Made by a program: the position numbers and the translations under genes
NCBI RefSeq assembly: GCF_014633365.1
Contig: NC_068347.1
Coordinates: forward strand, 20,048,433 to 20,112,432
Source of the DNA: Diospyros lotus
Lineage: Eukaryota; Streptophyta; Magnoliopsida; Ericales; Ebenaceae
DNA: 64,000 bases
Direction: 5' to 3'
The notes under the pieces: generated by a model
Seen by the model: only the letters and a program-made list of their open reading frames with translations
What the model was told of the DNA's origin: nothing
Databases searched by the model: none
Shown here: positions 54,723 through 64,000 of the stretch, in pieces
Layout: each line of letters starts with the position of its first letter
How positions within the stretch are numbered: the stretch's first letter is position 1

Positions 54723-56310
54723 ATTTTGTTATTAAGCATACATGCTTTTGAACAATTACTTTTCTTTGGGACTAAGTTAAGAATATTAGGGAATACAATC
54801 TCTATTAGGTAAAAAGCACAAGGATCTCAATTATGGGAATCGTTTTAATATTCTTTGAGTAGAATTAACTATATACAATTATTAATGTTATTAAATATTG
54901 CTAAGTTTTGTTCATATTGTTATATTACTCACGTGTACATATCATTTCTAATATACTATGACATATCATTTCTTGATCTGGGTGGTAGAAAAGATGGGTT
55001 TGGGTGACAATTGAGCCAAGGACTAAAACTAATTGCAGTCCAAAGCCTACTAAAATGAGCTTGCAAGCATTAGGCCAGCCACAAACTTACATGACTTCTA
55101 AAATAGACTTTAATGTACTTCTTAACGGTCCAAAATGGCGAGGGTTGATCATCAAATTCTTGCCTCTCTGGTTGAAAAGTTTGGCTACTTCCTCATCACT
55201 ACTGAGGCATTGGAATATTATGAGCTTAGATTGAAACTTCTTTACCTCATAGCATGATCGATCAATATAAAAAGAAACTACAGAATCATTAGGAGTAGTG
55301 TTAAGGTAGGCTTCATATGCCACCATATTCAAAAGAATAGACTTAAAAGTTGGCATCGATATATAGTTATAGGAGGGATATTTTGAGGCATCCAAACAAG
55401 CTTTTAGACTCGAACTTGATATCAGAAAATCAACGTGAATGGCTAGAGTTAAAATAGATTCTCACTGACTTCAACTCCTTGACTGAGCGAGACAAAATGA
55501 GAACTAGGGCTTGTTATTTCGACAACATCAACTACTACATTCCTATGAAGATAAATGGGATCCTTGGTCTTTTCTTCTTTATTTCTCCTTTTTAACTCAT
55601 CAGGATTTGGTTTCAAGTTCCAAGAAGTTTGCTGACTAGATGGTGCATTAATCGTTCTCATTATTAAGCTCTCCCGCATAATAGCTTATGAAGTTGGCTA
55701 TCATCTCTTCTCCTTCCTCAAATCGGTTGTGAGAAGGAAGAAATTGCCAATGGACAGGAGAATGAGTGAACTATATATATAGTATATATATATCTCGATA
55801 AACATCGATCATCTTTCACGAATTGCATATCATTAAAGGCTTTCGTTGAGTCCTCATTATAGCAAAGCTTGGCATTGTCTAACTTCTTTTGTACCTCTCT
55901 GCACAACTTCTTCTCAATGGATTTTTTTGTTTTGTTTGTTATATATACATGCATGTATATTGATTTTTGAAATGAAGTGTTGTCCATCTATTTGAGTTCT
56001 GGCTTATCTGGTGGTAATTAAGGGCCAGTCTTAGTCTTCATGGAACCTTTTGTATCTTTCGCTTGGGACGCCTTTCTAATTCTTCTTTTTCAAGATAGTA
56101 GTTTGATTTGTTGGATTCAATCTCATCTATCCATGGAATTGGAAACTCCCTCTCCACCTACATTGCTTCCAAACTTGTCACCATGGCTCTTCATCATGAC
56201 CATCACATTTGTAGTTGCTACTATATAAAAGGATATTATGAGCTTGATCCTATATATTAAGATCCATGATGAGGCACTGCTTGGTGATTAAAGCCTATCT
56301 ATCTATTATA
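54723..56310 (-). repeat. Inverted copy of the 16660-18222 segment
   Basis: On the minus strand it follows the same order as 16660-18222, from GATCTTAATATATAGGATCAAG to GCTTAATAACAAAATA, with scattered changes. About 36 kb separate the two, and neither border has a terminal repeat that I recognise. Confidence 0.8.
55087..56190 (-). pseudogene. DUF247-domain gene, second decayed copy
   Basis: Minus-strand blocks in the DUF247 order: an N-terminal piece with SFQKSIYMHVYITNKTKKSI and KLDNAKLCYNEDSTKAFNDM in the frame 55987-55718; ANFISYYAGEL-like text near 55690; PIYLHRNVVVDVVEITSPSS at about 55550; then the clean frame 55395-55087 with FKSILLNMVAYEAYLNTTPN, SFYIDRSCYEVKKFQSKLII and DEEVAKLFNQRGKNLMI. 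An (AT)n run at about 55770-55792 lies inside the gene at the same place as in the other copy (17129-17155). Stops and frameshifts break it, but its last third is better preserved than in the first copy. Confidence 0.75.
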
Positions 56311-57180
56311 TAAGACAAACACTACTTTTTGTGGTGTATTTATTTATCACAAAATTAATATGCATGGCACATATATATATTCATTGAGTTGGTGAGTGAC
56401 ATGGTAGAATCTTGACCTTTTGATTTATAGACCTGACTATAAACTTGGTTATGCAAGTATATTTTTGGTGGCTTGAAGGTTTTAGAGATCGGTTAAACTT
56501 ATGTGACACATAATTTATCGACTAACAACACAGTATTTCCCATTTGCATCTTGATCTGTTGGTTGGATGGGGTCTATTCAGTGGGGTAAAAATGAAGACT
56601 AGGAGGTTTCCTGATCGATTGTTCAGTTAATTTATTGATCGTGTTGTGATATCATGGGAATCTTTTAATAAAATTAATTTCTAGATATTATATATATAAA
56701 CAATATTATTACCCATTTGATCTAAAACGCATGCATTGTGACCGAGATTTGTGTCTCAAGTTGATTATGAAACTAGATAATCGAATATTATAGAGGGTTC
56801 GAAAGGCTAGAGTGAAGATTTGTTCTCAAGTAAAGGAGCAAAATGTAAATGTAAAAACCTGCTTGTTGAAGAAGAAATACGAAAGTTGGAATAAACGTAT
56901 AGAGGCAACTTAAGGATGAGTCAACATCAAATGAGAGTAACAATGAAAAGGTAAGCGATTTATAAGTAAGGAAAATAAGTAATTATAACAATATATTAAG
57001 TCTTAATTTTATGGAACACTAACATCGAATAATGTAAAAAGTTTGAAAGAATAAATAAAGACTTACTTCTCTAATTAAGGAACAAAATAGAATGCAACAA
57101 ATTTAACTCTATAAGAAACAAGGAAAAGTGAAGAATCAAGTATCGAGGCAAAGGCCCCAACTATGAACCCTAAGGTCATC
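56311..57180. other. AT-rich sequence, no gene seen
   Basis: No supported frame, repeat unit or RNA gene is recognised here. Confidence 0.45.
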
Positions 57181-57503
57181 ACGTGCTATGTCACCCAACT
57201 AAGTTCTCCTGGTCCAACTTTTACAATTTACGATATCACATGCACATTTTTACATAATTTTCAAATGCATTTGATGTGTGCAAAGTAGAAAAGAGAAAGG
57301 GAGAGAGAAAAGAAGAAATGTGAGAGGATAATTTGATTATTATTTTGCATAATCTCCACTTACAGAAATTGAAGTTTAAATAATAAATAGAATAACCACT
57401 TCTCCTAAAATAGTGAGGAAGTGTCCAAATTATTAGCTAGGAAATAGAAACTAAAGAAACAAATAGATAAGGCCCCATAAACAGCTCATGGACCAACTAA
57501 CAG
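57181..57503 (-). mobile_element. Possible 3' LTR of the minus-strand chromovirus
   Basis: On the minus strand TGTTAGTTGGTCCATGAGC begins at about 57503, shortly after the end of the polyprotein, and an LTR-like AT-rich stretch follows. The far end is not certain. Confidence 0.4.
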
Positions 57504-57599
57504 ATTCCTTCTAGTCCTTTGACTATGTCTAACCTCCTTGCATGGGAGTACTGCACCATGCACGTAGCAGTTGTAAGGTCCTCATCAGTCCTCCTCTCT

Positions 57600-58695
57600 T
57601 ACACTATCCTTATTCGCAAGGATAAAGCTGGGATAAGCACGACAAATTTTCCAAGGTAGGATCCGCTTTAGAGGCCCCCTTCCATTTCACCAATACTTTA
57701 GTCTGCGGACGATACTTCCTTTTTTGAATCACTCAGCGATCCAGGACAACTTTAAATTGTGTCAACACTTCATCCACTATAGAAATAGAAGGAGGGGCTT
57801 AGGATACCATGATCAAAGGACCCTTATGTTTTTTCAGGAGACTTACATGGAATACATTGTGAATAAGTGATTCAAGTGGTAGGTCGAGTCAGTATGCTAC
57901 TCGTCCAATTTGTTCCAGGATGAGAAAGGGCTCGTAATAACAATGAGAGAGCTTGAGAGACTGTCAGAAAGCTACAAATTGTTGGCAATAGAGTTACAAC
58001 TTGAGATATACCATTTCACCAACCTCAAATTTCACCTCTCTCCTATGCCGATTAGCCTGGACCTTCATGCGGTTGCATGCAACTATTAAGTTAAGACTTA
58101 ACACTCGCAAAACATCTGCTCGCTGCCGAAGGAGCTCATCAACTGCTTGGACTTTGGTAGTACCTAGAACATGTGAGAGGAGATGGGGCGGTGGAACTCA
58201 TAGAATACCTCAAAATGAGAGAGTTTTGTGGCCGAATGCACTAAGGTATTGTAGCTATATTCTGCCCAAGACAACCACTTTACCCATTGCTTCGGATGAT
58301 CATTGGTAAAACAACACAAATATTGTTTGAGAGTTCGATTCATTACCTCAGTTTGGCCATCACTGTGCGGATGATAACTCGAACTCATGTTGAGTTTGGT
58401 TCCATAAAGTTGGAAAAGAGTACGCTAGAATGTGTTCACAAATACTGGATCTTTGTCACTAACAATAGAGGTGGGTATGCCATCACAATACTTGATCAAG
58501 GAAGGCCCAAGGCACTGTCACAACCGTAGATGGGTGCTTTATCGAAATGAAATGGGCATATTTGGAGAGGCAACCGACCACGACCATGACCACGCTAAAC
58601 CCTTGGGATAACGACAATCCCTAGGTGAAGTCCATGGATATATCAGACCACACGTTTTGAGGAATAGGCAGGGATTGGAGGAGTCCACTTAGGGT
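57600..58695 (-). pseudogene. Chromovirus integrase end and chromodomain (minus strand), broken
   Basis: Just inside the LTR at 58701 the minus strand reads GLLQSLPIPQNVWSDISMDF, the start of the gypsy integrase core with its first catalytic aspartate. Further text is SSYHPHSDGQTEVMNRTLKQ and WVKWLSWAEYSYNTLVHSAT (58388-58164), then RRQRADVLRVL and KFEVGEMVYLKL-like blocks, and finally VLDRVIQKRKYRPQTKVLVKWKGA-like text near 57720, which is a chromodomain. Many stops and frameshifts are present. This is a different, probably Reina-like, chromovirus than the element at 21342-31883. The upstream half lies beyond the LTRs that follow. Confidence 0.8.
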
Positions 58696-58700
58696 AGTAC

Positions 58701-60412
58701 TGTAACACTCGAGAAATTTTAAAGGACTTGAGTGTAATTTATCTTGGGTCATAGGTGAAATTTTTAGAAGATTTGGGGATTGAATCAACTGCAGGGAGTG
58801 CCCCAAAACTTAGATATAAAAATAAAATGATATAGTATTAACAAGTATCTCAAGGCATGATTTTTAGCGCTAAAAGAAATAAGATCAGAGACAGTTTTTG
58901 GTATAACTACGGTTCAGGATGAGAAATCGAATTGCTGTAAGGGACTTTCGAAAAGTCAACAAAACCCTTAAAGGAGTCAAATTTTTCATGAGGAACAACC
59001 CTTAAGTTATTTTGGGTTGAAACAAAAGGATATACAACCAAATCATTCATTCGGGCTTAAGTGTAATTTCTAAAATTGATCGAGAGAGGTCAAAATTGAG
59101 TTAGTTCTGAATTCTCGAGTTAGGCCAAACTGAAATTTTGGAAAGATTGGCAATGTGAACACTACTAGCTGTCAGCCACCTTTCCCATCGTCGTTTGCGA
59201 CCGGAGGGCCTGTCCAAGGCCAAGAATCAACCATACTGGTGGCTGATTTGATTAAAAATTCGATCATGTGTTGGCCAAAAAATTGATGTTTTGAAGGTTA
59301 ATTTTTGGGGCTTTAACGAGGGATATGAGTCAATCTAGGGCAGGTAAGAGCATTAATGGCCTTGGATTAGATGTGAGTTGAAGGCCGAGGGTTTCAAGAG
59401 CAAAATTGAGAGAAATTGCTCGTGTTTTAGCTTGAATTGAGCATCAAGGATAGAGGGTTTCTGTTCTTTGTCTCTTGGGGAGTATTTTTGGAAAGTTTGG
59501 TGCGATTTGGTATAGGTTTTAGTGGGTTTTAAACGCTGGCCGAAAAATGAGGCATGAGCATTAGCCGAGAGTTTAAACGGCCGGTTGGGCCACCTCCAGT
59601 GATCGTTTCAAGCCATAGTGGGTACCATTTTGATTGATTAAGGGAGTAGAGCAAGCTGGGAGAAAAAACCAGCATCGCCGGTGTACCAAAGCTAGAGAGG
59701 ACGACCAGTGCATGAAGCACACGCGCTTGCCTTCACTCTTAGTTCATGTGCCAGTGCGTGAAGGTGCGTGGCCAATGGATATTTTTTGATTTTTTTTATT
59801 TTCTTAAAATTATTTTATGATTTATGGTGTTGAAAAATTTGAAAAAATGTTTGAGGAGATATTTATTTTGGAACTGTCAAGGGAAAAATAGGAAGAAAAT
59901 AAGTGAAAATTATGGAAAAATTAGAAAAAATGGATGTTTATGTTTCTTTGAATAAATATGATGTCTAGAGTGCTTTGAAGCTCAAGGTTGAGTGATTGTG
60001 TGATTTTTTAGGCTTGGCACAAAAATCAAGAATGTGCACACTTTTCGAGGTGTACCGAGTTTTTGTTCGAGATGAGTAGTTCTTCCCTACATAATTGGTT
60101 TTGATTCTATCTAAATTTGATTTGATTACATAAAAAAGGGTTTTGTTGCATATGATTGGTTTTGATTCTACCTAAACTTGACTTGATTACATGAAAAAGA
60201 GTTTTGTTACATGTGAATGGTTTTAACCTATGATGATTGGTTTCATGTGGGAGGTTCGTCCCAAAATGTTTATTACATGTGCATCAAATTTTGTGTATTA
60301 AATTATGTACATGGAAATGTTGTTTTATATGATACATCGAATCATGGCATGTGGCATTGGCATGCTTTTGTGTTGTCCATGAGGGTCTCAACCTGGGATG
60401 TTGCTCGGATAG
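58701..60412 (+). mobile_element. Gypsy LTR A, first part
   Basis: It starts TGTAACACTCGAG inside the integrase frame of the minus-strand chromovirus, with AGTAC just before it as the likely target sequence. It is similar to the LTR at 60413 (for example the AAAAGTCAACA and GAACAACCCTTA blocks). It breaks off at TTGTCCATGAGGGTCTC and seems to go on at 63031. Confidence 0.72.
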
Positions 60413-63030
60413 TGTAATACCCCATATCTGTGTGAGGTCATCACGTAATTTAGATGAATTTAAAATACCGAAAAAGTGGGTTTGATAGTAAAATAAATCA
60501 CCGAAGAGAGTACCTCGAACCCTAGATAATTAAGAAAAATGGTATAGCATCATCAAGCAATATAAGTTATGATTTTTGGTGATGAAAGAAATTGGATCGG
60601 GAACAGTTTTCGGTACAGCTGTCGACAGAGCTGAGAAAATCGAATCGACGTAGGAGACATCCGAAAAGTCAACAGAGCATGTCAACGACTAATATTTGAT
60701 GTATAGAACAACCCTTATTTGATTTCGGGTTGAATCGAGTGGATTTAGAGTCAAAACGATCAGTGGGGCCTAAGTGTAATTTTCTGAATTTGCTTGAGGG
60801 AGGTCAAAATGGTAATTTTTTGGAAGTTTCAAGGGAGAAATGAGAAGTACTAATCTTGAGGGTCTTAGTAATGGTGCTGGGAAGATCAGGGGCTTGGGGA
60901 TAAGGACCAAAATGCAAAAGAAGATTTCAAGAAGGCCAAACTGTAATTTCTGAAAAATCTGCTCAGAAATGGCAGATCTGGCCACGATTTGTGGCCTGAA
61001 AATCTAGAAATTTGGCAGCCTAGCTTCGTTAGGGCATGGCCAAGGGTGGTCTAGGAGGCGTGTGGGAGAAGATATGGCTGGAGATTGGCCACGTGGGGGT
61101 CGGTTTTGGCCTATAAATAGCAAGGGTTCTTGGTCGAATTTGGAGCAACAAATCGCTCGAGTTTGAGGGCGAATTGAAGGAAGCCATTAAGGGGATTTTG
61201 ATCCTTGAGGTGAGAGGAGTGTTTCTGGTAAGTTTCGTGAGCTTTCGAGGTGTTTTGAGGGTGTTTCGAAGGCTGATCAAAAAAATAAGGCGGACAGCCG
61301 CGCCGCGCCTGAAACTGCCTGATCGGGGGCTTTTCCGGTGGCCTTTCAGCCTGAAACTAGTGGTATCGTGATCGAATAGAAATGGGCTTTCGATCGGTGT
61401 AAGAAAATCGGGCATTGGAGCATCGCCGGCGACCGAAAAAATGAAGAAGACGATCGATGTGTGACTATCACGCGCTAACCGAATCCTCCAGCCCACTCGC
61501 CCGTGCATGGGGGCGCATGCCACATAGGTATTTGCTAATTTTTTTTCCAAAATTCTTGGAAAATTATTTTATGTATAGTTATGTAAAAATATTTGAGAAA
61601 ATAGTTGTGTAGACAATTATTTTGGATTATTAGTGATAAAAAATAGGAGAAAAATGAGGAAAATGTAAGAAAATTAAGGAGAAAATTTTATTTTGATAAT
61701 TGTTGGATAAATATGATGATTAGGGTGCCTTACGGCTTAAGGTTGAAGTGACTCGTGCGAAGTTCGAAGAGGGCATGCAAATCGAGGCGTATCACACTTT
61801 TCGAGGAAATTTGAGTTGCGGTGAGTGGTTCTATCGAAAAACTTGTCAGTGGCATATGAATGGTTTACTGTGAGTGTTCATCCCCATGGCTAGGTTTATT
61901 GATGGTTTTACAAATGATTATTTACACCTGTATTAGATTTTGTACGGTAAATTGCATACATTGAAATGTTGATTTTATGCATGTTATGATTTTTTGGCAT
62001 CGGCATGTTGTGTTGTCCATGTGGGACGTGGGTTGTAATCCTGTGACGTGGCCTTCAAGTGAGAGCACTCGGGATGCGTGCTGAGGATTATTGCTATGTG
62101 ACCCATTTGGGACGGGGCTGAGATGGACTTCACCCTACGGTACCCAAGTGGCGGGGCTGAGAGTGGACACCACCCCGGATGTTGGCTCAAGTGGCGGGGC
62201 TGAGAGTGGACACCACCTAGGTTACTTTGAGCGATAGCATTAATACTGAGGTGTCGTTGATTCCAAGGATAGTGCTGATGTGATACTCTTGGGGTTAGGG
62301 TTACGTCGGGTTTTGAAATGCTTTTGAGTAGGAGTGTAATGCCTAACAATGACAATGGGGTGGTTCCCGGGTTCATATGTCGAGGTTGTCCCTCTTAAGC
62401 AGGATTGTGTTTGCCAATGGGTTGATGTGGTCATGTCGCCTTTAGAGAGATTGCATTTTCCCTAGTTAGGGCTAAGTGTTATGTGGGATTCTCTTAGGCT
62501 GGGGCATGTTAGGATTTGTCGGTTTTATATATGATTTTGCACATCTGCATGAAAATGTTTTTGAACTCTCATTTAGATGATTCAGCATCTAATTTGGACT
62601 ATGTCCCTGGAATATTCAAACGTTCCAGGTGAAAGTAGTGGCGCCAAGGGGAAGGATGTCGTCGAGATGTAGCTGATATGTTTAGTTTTCGTAGGTCCTT
62701 GTCGACGATTATGATGTTCAGAGATTATGTAATATTTTGATATTTTCATGTGAAACATCGATTTGGTTATTATAAAAGGAATTGTCGGTTATATATCATT
62801 GAGGTTTCGATCTTGCTTCCGTTGATGTGATTGATAATACCTGTCTTAGTCTATTATTTTTTTTAAATTTTGATATGCTGAGAAGGTACAATCGAGATTG
62901 TCGGGAAATGATTATGATGAGGGTATGTTTATCGAGAGGCTTATGTTGTATGTATGATGTTGAAAAAAAAATGTATATATATTCCCAAAATCTCGAGGTA
63001 ATGCATGTTCTGGGAAGATAGGGCATTATA
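60413..63030 (+). mobile_element. Gypsy LTR B, nested in LTR A
   Basis: This unit of about 2.6 kb starts TGTAATACCCCATATC and ends GGGCATTATA, probably a changed ACA end. It contains two GTGGCGGGGCTGAGAGTGGA repeats (about 62150-62215), a TATA-like CCTATAAATAGC at about 61110 and the conserved hairpin module (62573-62628). It carries no internal region. ATAGTG occurs at both borders, but a clean 5-bp duplication cannot be fixed. GC-rich frames at 61029-61550 are not supported as genes. Confidence 0.72.
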
Positions 63031-64000
63031 GTGTAGCCATAATTCTCCAGGGGTGTTTGCTGGAATAACCTACAGGGGTATCCTATATTGGTTGTGTTTA
63101 CTGGGATGACTACTTGGGGTTCCGAGTCGGGCAGGTTTGCTAGAGAAGTTACACTAGAGTGATTGGTTATACATGGGGGATTGTAATGTCAACTTATGAT
63201 GTGGCACTTGAGTGAAATCACTAGGGAAACGTGCTATTGGAAAATGCCCACATGTTATAGGGCTAAGAGTGGACACCACCCCAAATCGGCTTAAGTGGCG
63301 GGGCTGCAAGTGGACACCACCCCAGGTGCCTTTGAGCGATAGCATTGTTTCGGAGGTGGACGTGGATTCCTAGGGATATTGTTGATCATCTTATCTCCAG
63401 GATTTGAGTTGACGTGATCCGATATGCTTTTGAGTGGAAATGTAATCCTTGGCATGATTATGGGGTGATTCCCCAAGTTCCTGAATTGATGTTGATCATT
63501 CCATGTCGGAAGTGGTAACAATGGTTTTTCGTTGTGTCAAGGAGAGGCATTGATGTTGCCCTCTTAAGCTAAGATTGAGTTATGCCAATGTGTCGATGTG
63601 GTTGTGTTACCTTTAGAGATATTGCATTTTTCCCGGTTAAGGTTAAGTGTTGTGTGGGATTCTCTTGGGTGGGGGCATATCAGGGATATGTTAGTTTTGT
63701 TTCATGTCTTGCATACATTCAAGATATCGTTTTGAACTCTCACTTAGATAATTTAGCATTTTATTTTGGACTTTATCCTTGAAATATTCAAACGTTCCAA
63801 GTAAAAGTAGTGGTACCAAAGGGAAAGGAATTGCTAACGAGTGACAACGATTTGTAGGTGGTTATAGCATGACTTTTTGATTATGATGTATTTTATTTAA
63901 ATGATGCCAAGTTAAACGATGGTGCGATCTTTTAAACAAAGTGGTTTCGATTATGTATCATTTGAGGTTTCAATATAGCTTCCGCATTTATAATGATGTT
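63031..64000 (+). mobile_element. Gypsy LTR A, continued to the window end
   Basis: The text runs parallel to LTR B from about 62030 on (GTGGCGGGGCTGCAAGTGGA, TTTGAGCGATAGCATT, the module at 63744-63800), and begins where the first part of LTR A breaks off in the shared LTR plan. The end lies outside the window. Confidence 0.68.

Noticed and set aside
61029..61550. A 173-codon minus-strand frame
   Set aside because: It lies wholly inside gypsy LTR B in its GC-richer part, has proline/arginine/threonine low complexity and no domain.
1..64000. CRISPR array, bacterial operon, phage or integron
   Set aside because: There are no regularly spaced identical short repeats with unique spacers and no prokaryotic gene order; introns, LTR elements and CACTA elements show plant nuclear DNA.

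Overview
The window looks like nuclear DNA of a flowering plant, probably a eudicot, from a repeat-rich intergenic region. It is AT-rich and almost entirely made of nested, mostly dead transposable elements: Ty1-copia and Ty3-gypsy LTR retrotransposons (chromovirus, Athila and Tat types), a Cassandra TRIM with 5S rRNA-like LTRs, CACTA DNA transposons and a LINE remnant. I can support one host gene (two exons, 32813-33699) and two decayed copies of a DUF247-type gene. The species cannot be named from this sequence.

Layout. 1-7859: a Copia element cut by the window edge (5' LTR end, tRNA-Met-type primer site, a very GC-rich leader, broken gag-pol, 1.87 kb 3' LTR). 7860-8799: gypsy LTR debris. 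8800-15214: an old minus-strand Copia of SIRE-like type, split by two LTR insertions (8960-10696 with target duplication CAAGG; 10966-12334). 15215-20213: gypsy LTR, CACTA transposase, DUF247 pseudogene, Copia RNase H and Tat gag-protease fragments. 20214-21341: LTR piece and LINE tail. 21342-31883: a nearly full chromovirus with an intact acidic ORF before gag, a stop-riddled gag-pol with a C-terminal chromodomain, and a 3' LTR split by a solo Copia LTR (target duplication GACAC). 32600-33914: the host gene with TATA box, one intron and poly(A) signal.

34950-40889: a gypsy LTR end fused to an Athila gag-protease ORF and Athila 3' LTR; this LTR contains a complete Cassandra element (40025-40662, target duplication TAAAC). 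40890-42315: LTR end, primer site and gag start of a Tat-type gypsy. 42315-48251: several Copia LTRs in opposite orientations, one holding a solo gypsy LTR (46174-47789, target duplication CGCAA). 48252-52676: a CACTA transposase gene on the minus strand with a second, non-autonomous CACTA (48985-52358, target duplication CCT) inside it. 54723-56310: the second DUF247 copy, inverted relative to the first. 57200-64000: a minus-strand chromovirus pol end interrupted by one gypsy LTR that is itself interrupted by another.

The genes do not form a pathway. What can be read is a history of insertion into insertion, LTR-LTR deletion leaving solo LTRs, and nonsense decay, with one small membrane-protein gene surviving between the blocks. 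The items most worth following up are the upstream ORF of the chromovirus, the hairpin module shared by its LTRs and other gypsy LTRs, the Cassandra element, the CACTA-in-CACTA insertion with an empty-site paralogue in the same window, and the host gene with its possible intron-retention product. All family calls come from reading motifs by eye; no database search was possible.
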